DNA from: JBEIVB01 sp040374085
GTDB taxonomy: Bacteria > Bacteroidota > Bacteroidia > UBA4408
Assembly: GCA_040374085.1 (NCBI GenBank)
Contig: JBEIVB010000041.1
Location: 1-21,363 of the forward strand
DNA: 21,363 bases
Direction of reading: 5' to 3'
Below, piece by piece: positions 1 through 6,775 of this stretch. The translations under genes were made by a program, and so were the position numbers. A model generated the notes under the pieces. The model saw only the letters and a list, made by a program, of their open reading frames with translations, ran no database searches and was not told the DNA's origin. Within the stretch, counting starts at the first letter, position 1. Every line of letters starts with the position of its first letter.

Positions 1-1
1 A

Positions 2-805
2 AAGGGGCTAAACGGCTGTCCGGATCGCGATGGGGATGGCATCATGGACAAATACGATGACTGTCCGGATGTGGTGGGAGAGGTCGCATTCAAAGGCTGT
101 CCGGATCGTGATCACGATGGCATTCCCGATTCTGAAGACCGCTGTCCCATTGATGCGGGAACGGAGCAGTTGAAAGGCTGTCCGGATAAGGACAAAGATG
201 GGATAGGGGATAGCGATGATGCCTGTCCGGATCAACCGGGACCTTCGAACAACCGGGGTTGTCCAACCGATCGGGACAACGATGGAGTTGCGGATGTGGA
301 TGATCATTGTCCGGATCAACCCGGAGATGTGGAGCGCAAAGGATGCCCTAAAGAAGATACCGATCAAGATGGATTGGAAGATGCCGAGGACGGTTGCGTG
401 AACACTCCCGGTCCCAAAGAAAACCATGGTTGTCCGGTTTTATCGGATGCAGACCAAGAACTTATTCGCAAAACTGCTGCTGAAATCCTGTTCATTGAGC
501 CCGGTGTAGAGTTAAAACCCACCTCTTATTCTCCGTTGGAGGAATTGGCGCGTTGGTTGGAGGCTCATCCTGCGGCCCTGCTGTTGGTATCTGCACATAC
601 GGACAGCGAGGGTGCCCAAACCGATAAAATTACCCTTTCAAAGGAAAGGGCGGAGTCTGTTCGTCAGTTCTTAATCAGCAAAAACATCAATCCTTTGCGG
701 GTTACCACCGCCTATTATGGCGGAGCCAAACCCGTTGCGGACAACAACACCCCTGAAGGCAGGTTGCGGAACAATCGCGTTGAACTGGCCATAAAATTCA
801 AATAA
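2..805 (+). CDS. OmpA-family envelope protein with TSP3 calcium-binding repeats (5' end outside window)
   Basis: The reading frame is open to the left edge, so the start and any signal peptide or N-terminal barrel lie outside the window. The visible part opens with five tandem thrombospondin type 3-like units, each GCP followed by a D-x-D-x-DG calcium-binding loop and a second Cys-Pro. About 115 residues of OmpA-like peptidoglycan-binding domain follow, with HTDSEG, LSKERAESVRQFL and the terminal GRLRNNRVEL motif. In this family the C-terminal domain grips peptidoglycan in the periplasm, while the calcium-rich repeats form a rigid stalk linking it to an outer-membrane barrel. The thiolase start lies 7 nt downstream on the same strand, so the two may share a transcript although their functions are unrelated. 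Assignment to the OmpA/TSP3 class is firm; the exact role, structural or adhesive, is unknown. Confidence 0.93.
   Translation, partial: KGLNGCPDRDGDGIMDKYDDCPDVVGEVAFKGCPDRDHDGIPDSEDRCPIDAGTEQLKGCPDKDKDGIGDSDDACPDQPGPSNNRGCPTDRDNDGVADVDDHCPDQPGDVERKGCPKEDTDQDGLEDAEDGCVNTPGPKENHGCPVLSDADQELIRKTAAEILFIEPGVELKPTSYSPLEELARWLEAHPAALLLVSAHTDSEGAQTDKITLSKERAESVRQFLISKNINPLRVTTAYYGGAKPVADNNTPEGRLRNNRVELAIKFK
14..427 (+). repeat. Five in-frame TSP3-type repeats
   Basis: Five tandem in-frame units start with GGC-TGT-CC (Gly-Cys-Pro) at 14, 95, 176, 257 and 341, and a sixth Gly-Cys-Pro at 428 closes the array. Unit lengths are 27, 27, 27, 28 and 29 codons. The first three are the most alike, the last two gain one and two residues, and unit 5 loses the second Cys-Pro pairing (GCVN). 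More units may lie left of the window. Confidence 0.88.
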
Positions 806-812
806 CGAAAGA

Positions 813-2000
813 ATGATGAAACCCATGGATGCCTATTTGGTAACCGGTTATCGGTCTCCGGTAGGGAAGGCCCCCAAGGGCAGCTTGCGCAGCGTTCGGC
901 CAGATGACCTTGCTGCTTCGGTGATACGGTATATGTTGGATACGCTGCCCGATTTTGACAGAACCCGAATAGACGATGTGGTAGTAGGCAATGCAACGCC
1001 CGAGGCCGAGCAAGGCTTGAACTTGGGCCGTATGGTTTCGTTGATGTCGCTGGATACGGATAAAGTTCCAGGGGTAACCGTGAATCGTTATTGCGCCTCG
1101 GGGTTGGAGACCATTGCTCAAGTGGTTGCTCGCATTCGCGCTGGCATGGGGCATTGTTATGTTGCAGGGGGTGTAGAGAGCATGAGCCCGATTCCATTTG
1201 GTGGTTGGCGCATTGTTCCAAATTACGAAGTGGCCAAGCGCAATCCCGATTGGTATTGGGGCATGGGACTTACTGCAGAGGCGGTTGCTCGGGAGTACTC
1301 GGTTAGCCGTGAGGACCAAGACGCCTTTGCCTTTGCTTCGCATCAGAAGGCCATTGCGGCTCAGCAACAAGATCTCTTTGCGGGCCAGTTGGTGCCCATC
1401 AAGGTAACCGAGCACACTGTAAATGAAGAGGGCAAGCGGGTAACGCGTGAATCTCTTTTCAGCAAGGATGAAGGGCCTCGAGCCGATACCAGTTTAGAGG
1501 CCTTGGCAAGGTTGAAACCGGTTTTTGATGTGAGGGGAAGTGTAACGGCCGGAAACAGCTCACAGACCTCAGACGGTGCTGCCTTCATGTTGGTTATGAG
1601 TGAGGCAATGCTTAAAGAAACGGGCTTGCAACCTGTGGCGCGTCTGGTGCATTATGCAGTGGCCGGGGTTGCTCCACGCATCATGGGTATGGGCCCGGTT
1701 GAGGCTGTGCCCCGGGTGTTGAAGGAGGCCGGTTGGGCCCTTTCCGATCTAGACCTCGTGGAGTTGAACGAGGCTTTTGCCTCTCAAAGCATAGCGGTTA
1801 TGCGCAAGCTCGACATGGATCCGGAGAAGGTGAACGTGAATGGGGGCGCCATTGCTTTGGGTCACCCTCTAGGATGCAGCGGGGCCAAGCTTACCATTCA
1901 GCTGATTCATGAACTCAAGCGCCGCGGCAAGCGCAGGGGCATGGTTACCATGTGCGTGGGAACCGGTCAGGGAGCAGCCGGACTAATCGAGCTGTGTTGA
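813..2000 (+). CDS. fadA: Acetyl-CoA C-acyltransferase (3-ketoacyl-CoA thiolase)
   Basis: This is a thiolase of normal family length (395 aa). It cleaves 3-ketoacyl-CoA with CoA to give acetyl-CoA and a shortened acyl-CoA, the last step of fatty acid beta-oxidation, in the cytoplasm; the reverse condensation is also possible. All expected catalytic residues are visible: nucleophile Cys94 in NRYCASGLE, Asn319 in NEAF, His351 in GHPLGCSGA and Cys381 in CVGTGQG. ATG codons at 813 and 816 are adjacent; either could start, and the purine-rich GAAAG just upstream may help ribosome binding. The gene sits 7 nt after the OmpA-like gene. The usual partners, 3-hydroxyacyl-CoA dehydrogenase/enoyl-CoA hydratase and acyl-CoA dehydrogenase, are not in the window. 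The fadA symbol reflects closeness to FadA-type degradative thiolases; a biosynthetic acetoacetyl-CoA thiolase is less likely but not excluded. Confidence 0.92.
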   Translation: MMKPMDAYLVTGYRSPVGKAPKGSLRSVRPDDLAASVIRYMLDTLPDFDRTRIDDVVVGNATPEAEQGLNLGRMVSLMSLDTDKVPGVTVNRYCASGLETIAQVVARIRAGMGHCYVAGGVESMSPIPFGGWRIVPNYEVAKRNPDWYWGMGLTAEAVAREYSVSREDQDAFAFASHQKAIAAQQQDLFAGQLVPIKVTEHTVNEEGKRVTRESLFSKDEGPRADTSLEALARLKPVFDVRGSVTAGNSSQTSDGAAFMLVMSEAMLKETGLQPVARLVHYAVAGVAPRIMGMGPVEAVPRVLKEAGWALSDLDLVELNEAFASQSIAVMRKLDMDPEKVNVNGGAIALGHPLGCSGAKLTIQLIHELKRRGKRRGMVTMCVGTGQGAAGLIELC

Positions 2001-2029
2001 CCCACCCAAGCCTTGCGTTTTTTAGGGTA

Positions 2030-2057
2030 TTGCACGTTCATTTTTGACCTACCTTTG
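2030..2057 (+). promoter_or_regulatory. Predicted Bacteroidota promoter for the desaturase operon
   Basis: A TTG at 2030-2032 is followed, after a 17-nt spacer, by TACCTTTG at 2050-2057, an exact match to the Bacteroidota -7 element TAnnTTTG. The expected transcription start falls around 2062-2065, just before the ATG at 2074. It is the only good promoter seen ahead of the four-gene run, so it probably drives all of it. Confidence 0.6.
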
Positions 2058-2073
2058 TACCTCATTCGTTCTC

Positions 2074-3150
2074 ATGTCTAAAAACCCTCGGGTAGCTTTT
2101 TCTAATCAACAAAGCCCCTTCTTCGAAGCATTGAAAAGCAGAGTAGATGCCTACTTTGACGAACAGAAGATTCGTCCAAGCGGCAACTTTCGGCTTTATG
2201 GCAAAGCTATTTTCCTGATTTGCCTCACCGTGGCCACTTACATAGGGCTGGTATTCGTTGACTTACCCATTTGGGCCTCTATTTCCCTCTGTGTGCTCAT
2301 GGGTTTTAACCTTGCCGCTATTGGCTTCAATGTCATGCACGACGGTGCGCATGGGTCCTTCTCCCGAAAGACCTGGGTAAACAACCTAATGGCCAACAGC
2401 CTCGACGCAATGGGTGGAAGCTCCACGATGTGGAAAATCAAGCACAACTTCAATCATCATACCTACACCAACATTGATGGGTTGGATGACGACATCGACA
2501 TTCGGCCTTTTCTCCGCATCAACGAAGACCAAACCAAACATTGGTTTCATCGTTTTCAGCATTATTATTTCGTGCTTTTGTACGCTCTAACCTACTTGTT
2601 GTGGGTGTTTTTTCTTGACTTTAAGAAGTATTTCTCCGGGAAAGTTGCAGAACTTCCCTTTCGTAAATTCACCGTAAAAGAGCACATTTTGTTTTGGGGA
2701 GCGAAGACTTTTTATTTCAGTGTTTTTCTGCTGATCCCGGCATTTCGCGTGGGTGTTGTGGAAACCATAGTCGGATACCTCCTTGTGTGCTTGGTGTGTG
2801 GATTGATCATCAGTATTGTGTTTCAGTTGGCTCATGTGGTGGAGGGACCTCAGTTTCCTGTTCCGGATGAAAAGAAAAAAATCAAAACAGAGTGGGCGGT
2901 TCACCAGCTCCTTACCACTGCAAACTTTGCTACCCGCAGCAAACTCATTTCCTGGTTTGTTGGAGGTCTGAACTTTCAAGTGGAGCACCACCTGTTCCCC
3001 CGAATCAGCCACATCCATTACCCAGCCATCAACAAATTGGTTAAAGACACGTGCGCTGAGTTTTCGGTTGCGTATTTTGAGTTCCCCACCTTGGGAAGTG
3101 CAATTAAATCGCATGTGGTTCACCTCAAGAAAGTGGGTAAGGCAGCTTAA
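2074..3150 (+). CDS. Membrane fatty acid desaturase (three-histidine-box family)
   Basis: This membrane-bound, di-iron fatty acid desaturase (358 aa) inserts double bonds into acyl chains of lipids or acyl-CoA. The three histidine boxes are complete: H89-D-G-A-H93, H124-N-F-N-H128-H129 and Q302-V-E-H305-H306, with an extra conserved-looking His254. Hydrophobic segments lie near residues 45-62, 66-87, 164-182, 210-224 and 229-252, as in the acyl-lipid/linoleoyl-CoA type family. There is no fused cytochrome b5 domain, so an external electron donor is needed. I choose the ATG at 2074 because the in-frame TTG at 2044 lies inside the predicted promoter. It is the first gene of a same-strand run, and its end overlaps the next coding region by 38 nt. 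Regiospecificity (delta-5, -6, -9 or other) cannot be read from the sequence. Confidence 0.9.
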   Translation: MSKNPRVAFSNQQSPFFEALKSRVDAYFDEQKIRPSGNFRLYGKAIFLICLTVATYIGLVFVDLPIWASISLCVLMGFNLAAIGFNVMHDGAHGSFSRKTWVNNLMANSLDAMGGSSTMWKIKHNFNHHTYTNIDGLDDDIDIRPFLRINEDQTKHWFHRFQHYYFVLLYALTYLLWVFFLDFKKYFSGKVAELPFRKFTVKEHILFWGAKTFYFSVFLLIPAFRVGVVETIVGYLLVCLVCGLIISIVFQLAHVVEGPQFPVPDEKKKIKTEWAVHQLLTTANFATRSKLISWFVGGLNFQVEHHLFPRISHIHYPAINKLVKDTCAEFSVAYFEFPTLGSAIKSHVVHLKKVGKAA

Positions 3151-5113
3151 TTGGGTGCTCTGTGTTTTAGGGGGCTTCTCACAGACGGCGCTTTCTCAAG
3201 CACCCTCATCCTTGTCCTTTAAGGTTGCGCTAACACAAGATTCGCTCTCCAACACCTTCACTTTTCCGGATGGACCTTCTTGTACCTCCATCAACATCTA
3301 CCGGAAACCGGTAAACTCTTTTTATTGGACTCTTAAAGCAACTTTGCCGGCGGGAACTTTCTTCTGGACGGATTCGAATTTAGTTGCTGGAGCTATTTGG
3401 GAATATAAATTCGAGGCAACCTGTCCTCCAAACAGTCCACTACAATTTCTTGCGGTCCCAAATCGTCTCGCACCCCGTCACAATCAGGGCGTGATGATGG
3501 TGGTTTTTGGTGCTATGTCTGAACAGGATTCTCAACAACTAAGTCCCTATTACGATCGATTGATAAAAGATTTGACTTGTGATGGTTGGAACGTGTTGAT
3601 TCACTACATGAGTGTCGGTGAAAACGATGCGGCTCTTCGTAGTTGGGTGCAGGATCAGATGGTGCAGCATCCCGCTCCTTTTCATTCACTTTATCTAATT
3701 GGAGAAGTTCCTGTGCCTTATTCTGGTTTGATTTATCCCGATGGCCATCTCAACCACAAAGGTGCATGGCCGGCCGATACGTATTATTCATTTTCAGAGA
3801 ACGTTTTTTCCGATTCGTTGATTTCCGATGCATCTGCAGGTTACGTAGCCAACCACAACCTTATCGGAGATGCCAAATGGGATCAGAGTTTTTTTCCGGA
3901 TACGACTCAGGTTTTCGACATTGGTGTGGGGCGTATTGCCTTTGATCATTTGCCCGCATTTGGCATGTCCTCGGCCGAATTAACCATTCGTTATCTAAAT
4001 CGAACCCATGCCTACCGTAGGGCAGATTTTCGATTGGAGCCCAGGGCATTTATTTCCGACGGTTTTGGCTACTTTGGAGGAGAATCTTTTGCAACTGCGC
4101 CCATCCGCAATGGGCAAGCTCTTTATGGAGTGGGTCAAACAACTTCTTTGAGCAATTTTCCCTTCGATCCAAATGAGAATTGCCAGTTTTACTTTCTGTG
4201 CGGTTCTGGCACTTTTTCCAGTTGTGGAGGAACGCTGAATGTTGGAATGTTGGTTAACCAGGTATCCTACGCCGGATTTTGCAGCATGTTTGGCAGTTAT
4301 TTTGGCGATTGGTACACCAACAACAATCTTCTCCGAGCAACTCTTGCTGCAGATGGATATACACTCACAAATTGTTGGAACGGAAGACCGTTGTGGACTT
4401 TCCATCATATGGGAGCAGGGTATCCGGTTGGATACTCAGCCAAATGGGCCATGAACAACAGCATCACCTATCCCAGTAACTACGGAGCACGATTTGCACA
4501 CATTGGCTTGATGGGCGATCCCGGGCTTCGTTTGCATGTGGTGAAGCCTCCTTCTAATTTGTTTGTTTCTTCCAATGATCAGGGAGTTGAGCTTACGTGG
4601 GTTGCCTCGCCTGAAGCTACCCACGGATATTATATTTATCGTCAGAATCCGGCCACCTTGGCTTTTGAAGTGCTCAACACCGGCGATCCTGTTTTTTCCA
4701 ACTTCTTTGTTGATGCTCAACCCCTTGCGCAGAATACGGCTTATATGGTGCGCGCCTGCAAATTGGAGGAGCATCCATCGGGTTCTTATTACAATTTGTC
4801 TCTGGGGGTTTTGGAGTATGGTCAGGGAGTAGTCAACCAGGCTGCTGAGGTAGCCCTTTCGGCAAGTTTGAAGGTTTTCCCAAATCCCAGCAACGGCTCT
4901 TTTTCAATGAAAACAGAGGAACTGCCCTCAGGTAATTATAGTTTAGAGGTTGTGGGTGTGAAGGGTGATGTCTATTTTTCCGGAACTTTCTCGGCCGATC
5001 AAATTCATCGGGGTGTTGCAGTTTCCTGCAAAACCGCAGGTGTATATGTTGCACGGATTGTGAATCAAAACAAAGGAATTGTATGCAGCAAAAGGGTGGT
5101 GGTATTGCCTTAA
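3113..5113 (+). CDS. T9SS-exported surface protein: gingipain-like (C25-type) region, Fn3 domain, type A sorting domain
   Basis: This is a secreted protein of 666 aa counted from the ATG at 3113. An in-frame ATG at 3068 exists, but 3113 places a signal peptide at the N terminus (basic residues 6-10, hydrophobic core 12-22, likely cleavage after SQ at 28-29). Residues about 125-475 resemble the caspase-like fold of gingipain-type C25 peptidases: LYLIGEVPVP (193-202), PADTYY (220-225), DIGVGRIAFD (269-278), then AELTIRYLNRT and a closing GLMGDPGLRL (465-474). A fibronectin type III-like domain spans about 479-570. A T9SS type A sorting domain spans about 583-666 (VFPNPSNGSFSM, then GVYVARIV and a basic VVVLP end). 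Where a C25 enzyme has its catalytic His-Gly and Cys motifs I see CGSGTFSSC (363-371) and AGFCSMFGSYFGDW (387-400), so it may be inactive. It is translationally linked to the next gene. Confidence 0.8.
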   Translation: MWFTSRKWVRQLNWVLCVLGGFSQTALSQAPSSLSFKVALTQDSLSNTFTFPDGPSCTSINIYRKPVNSFYWTLKATLPAGTFFWTDSNLVAGAIWEYKFEATCPPNSPLQFLAVPNRLAPRHNQGVMMVVFGAMSEQDSQQLSPYYDRLIKDLTCDGWNVLIHYMSVGENDAALRSWVQDQMVQHPAPFHSLYLIGEVPVPYSGLIYPDGHLNHKGAWPADTYYSFSENVFSDSLISDASAGYVANHNLIGDAKWDQSFFPDTTQVFDIGVGRIAFDHLPAFGMSSAELTIRYLNRTHAYRRADFRLEPRAFISDGFGYFGGESFATAPIRNGQALYGVGQTTSLSNFPFDPNENCQFYFLCGSGTFSSCGGTLNVGMLVNQVSYAGFCSMFGSYFGDWYTNNNLLRATLAADGYTLTNCWNGRPLWTFHHMGAGYPVGYSAKWAMNNSITYPSNYGARFAHIGLMGDPGLRLHVVKPPSNLFVSSNDQGVELTWVASPEATHGYYIYRQNPATLAFEVLNTGDPVFSNFFVDAQPLAQNTAYMVRACKLEEHPSGSYYNLSLGVLEYGQGVVNQAAEVALSASLKVFPNPSNGSFSMKTEELPSGNYSLEVVGVKGDVYFSGTFSADQIHRGVAVSCKTAGVYVARIVNQNKGIVCSKRVVVLP

Positions 5114-5874
5114 TGAGAATGGTTTTTTTGTTGTGGCTTTTTGTTCCCTTGTTAGGAGGTGCTCAAACGGTGTTGCTCGACAAAGAGGTGGCGGTTCAGC
5201 AGCGCACACCACTTTGGGGGCCTAACCGTAAATTTGATCAGCGATTCAGCTTTGCTTATGGTTGGCGCATGCCGTCTTTTTGGAATCGTTCTACCGAGAT
5301 GCGGGGAGTTATCCCGGCCTCTTGCCAGATTGGATTTTCCTGGAATTTCAGGGCGCGTCTATTCTCTGGATTTTCTGTTGGTGCACAGGCCAGTTTCCTT
5401 TTTCACAACATCAACCTAAGCAACAATGCTGCATTGTTGAGCGATGCCGAGCGTTGGATGCCCGGGGCTGCACCCGATCGTTTTCGTTACATCAAACGCA
5501 GCCTGAGCGCAGCGCCTTTTCTTCGGTTTCGCTTGCCTTCTCCGAAAGGCGATGATCAGGGCATCTTTCTTGATTTGGGTGCACGCTTGGAATGGTTTTT
5601 CTCCAATGCGCTAAAAGTTAGGGGAGAACCAGGCCCCATGCTTCCGCCAGCTTCCAGCACGCTGGTGATATGGCGAAATCTTGGTTATTTTAAAGAATGG
5701 TCGTCGAGTGTTTGGCTTCGCGTGGGTCGCTCAAAGAGGGCCCTTTTTATTCAACACATTCTCTCTCCTGAGCCTTTTCCTGCAGCCGAGCTTTTTGGAC
5801 CCGGCAGCAGCCAATTCATCAATGGTAAACCCAACATGCCGAGCCTCATCATTGGCCTTGAACAATACTTTTAG
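5113..5874 (+). CDS. Predicted outer-membrane beta-barrel protein, unknown function
   Basis: I do not recognise the family. The product is 253 aa from the ATG at 5113, which overlaps the stop of the preceding gene as TAATG, a classic translational-coupling arrangement; an upstream in-frame ATG at 5083 would remove the N-terminal signal. Residues 1-18 form a signal peptide ending GGAQ. The mature part alternates hydrophobic and polar residues in strand-like stretches rich in Phe and Trp (FSFAYGWRM, IGFSWNFRARLF, FLRFRLPS, GIFLDLGARLEWFF, SSVWLRVGR). It ends in IIGLEQYF, an aromatic C terminus typical of outer-membrane barrels. The coupling suggests a partner for the T9SS cargo protein upstream, perhaps a surface anchor, but this is inference. 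Transketolase follows 3 nt later. Confidence 0.65.
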   Translation: MRMVFLLWLFVPLLGGAQTVLLDKEVAVQQRTPLWGPNRKFDQRFSFAYGWRMPSFWNRSTEMRGVIPASCQIGFSWNFRARLFSGFSVGAQASFLFHNINLSNNAALLSDAERWMPGAAPDRFRYIKRSLSAAPFLRFRLPSPKGDDQGIFLDLGARLEWFFSNALKVRGEPGPMLPPASSTLVIWRNLGYFKEWSSSVWLRVGRSKRALFIQHILSPEPFPAAELFGPGSSQFINGKPNMPSLIIGLEQYF

Positions 5875-5877
5875 ATT

Positions 5878-6729
5878 ATGAAAACAACTGCCGAACTTAA
5901 AGAAATTGCCAATCAGGTGCGTCGCGACATCGTACGCATGGTGCATGCCGTTAACTCTGGGCATCCCGGAGGATCGCTTGGCTGCACCGACCTGCTTACT
6001 GCACTGTATTTCCGCGAGATGCACCATAACCCCGGCACCTTCGACATGGAAGGTAAGGGTCAGGATGTTTTCTTTTTATCAAATGGACATATTTCTCCGT
6101 TGTTTTACAGCGTTTTGGCACGCAGCGGTTATTTTCCTTTAACCGAACTGGCTTCATTTCGCCGCATCAACAGCCGACTTCAAGGTCATCCTACCACGCA
6201 TGAAGGATTGCCGGGGGTACGCATCGCCTCAGGGTCTCTGGGCCAAGGGCTATCTGTGGCTGTAGGAATGGCCCAGTCTAAGCGGTTGTTGAACGATGCA
6301 GGGCGTGTGTTCTGCTTGATGGGAGATGGAGAGTTGCAGGAAGGTCAGATTTGGGAAGCGGCTTTGTACGCCGGAGCCAAATCCATTGGCAACCTTGTTG
6401 GCATCGTAGATTGGAATGGTCAGCAGATTGATGGCAGCACCGAATCGGTGGTGAGCCTCGGCGACCTTCAAGCCAAGTGGGAGGCTTTTGGATGGGAGGT
6501 GCGAGTTTTCAATGGAAACGAAATGGAAGAGGTGGTTGTTGCTTTATCCGGCACCCGTAATAGATCCGGTAGCAGCAAACCATTGGTATTGCTTATGCAA
6601 ACCGAAATGGGAATGGGCGTCGACTTCATGATGGGCTCACACAAATGGCACGGTGTTGCCCCCAACGATGCGCAATTGGCCGAAGCATTGGCTCAATTGC
6701 CGGAGACGCTGGGCGATTACCCGGCTTAA
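5878..6729 (+). CDS. tkt: Transketolase, N-terminal (thiamine-diphosphate-binding) subunit
   Basis: This is the N-terminal half of transketolase as a separate 283-aa protein, the split form common in Bacteroidota and archaea. Visible motifs: HPGGSLGCTDLL (29-40), GHISPLFYSVL (70-80), GSLGQGLSVAVG (119-130), and the diphosphate/Mg site GDGELQEGQIWEA (149-161) paired with Asn180 in DWNGQQIDG. The enzyme transfers two-carbon units in the non-oxidative pentose phosphate pathway. The catalytic glutamate that activates the cofactor belongs to the C-terminal pyrimidine-binding half, normally encoded by the next gene. No such gene lies downstream here: gltA follows on the other strand. The ATG at 5878 is 3 nt after the previous stop. 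Another two-part ThDP enzyme is conceivable but less likely. Confidence 0.9.
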   Translation: MKTTAELKEIANQVRRDIVRMVHAVNSGHPGGSLGCTDLLTALYFREMHHNPGTFDMEGKGQDVFFLSNGHISPLFYSVLARSGYFPLTELASFRRINSRLQGHPTTHEGLPGVRIASGSLGQGLSVAVGMAQSKRLLNDAGRVFCLMGDGELQEGQIWEAALYAGAKSIGNLVGIVDWNGQQIDGSTESVVSLGDLQAKWEAFGWEVRVFNGNEMEEVVVALSGTRNRSGSSKPLVLLMQTEMGMGVDFMMGSHKWHGVAPNDAQLAEALAQLPETLGDYPA

Positions 6730-6748
6730 TTTCTGGTCTTGAATAAAA

Positions 6749-6775
6749 AAATTGGGGTTATGATAACCCCAATTT
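6749..6775. terminator. Bidirectional rho-independent terminator between tkt and gltA
   Basis: A perfect 12-bp inverted repeat (AAATTGGGGTTA at 6749-6760, TAACCCCAATTT at 6764-6775) encloses a 3-nt TGA loop. It is flanked by an A run at 6744-6751 and by TTTCTTTTTTATT at 6773-6785, so an RNA from either strand ends in a hairpin plus U tract. The right half lies inside the last codons of gltA. Confidence 0.85.

Noticed and set aside
8..427. 139-aa open frame on the minus strand opposite the TSP3 repeats
   Set aside because: It is an antisense shadow of a periodic, Asp/Gly-rich coding repeat (Ile/Arg/Thr-rich product); no family resemblance, and the plus-strand frame is clearly coding.
14..427. 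Direct repeats considered as a CRISPR-like or minisatellite array
   Set aside because: Repeats are in frame, diverge at third codon positions and encode calcium-binding loops; no spacer-repeat structure.
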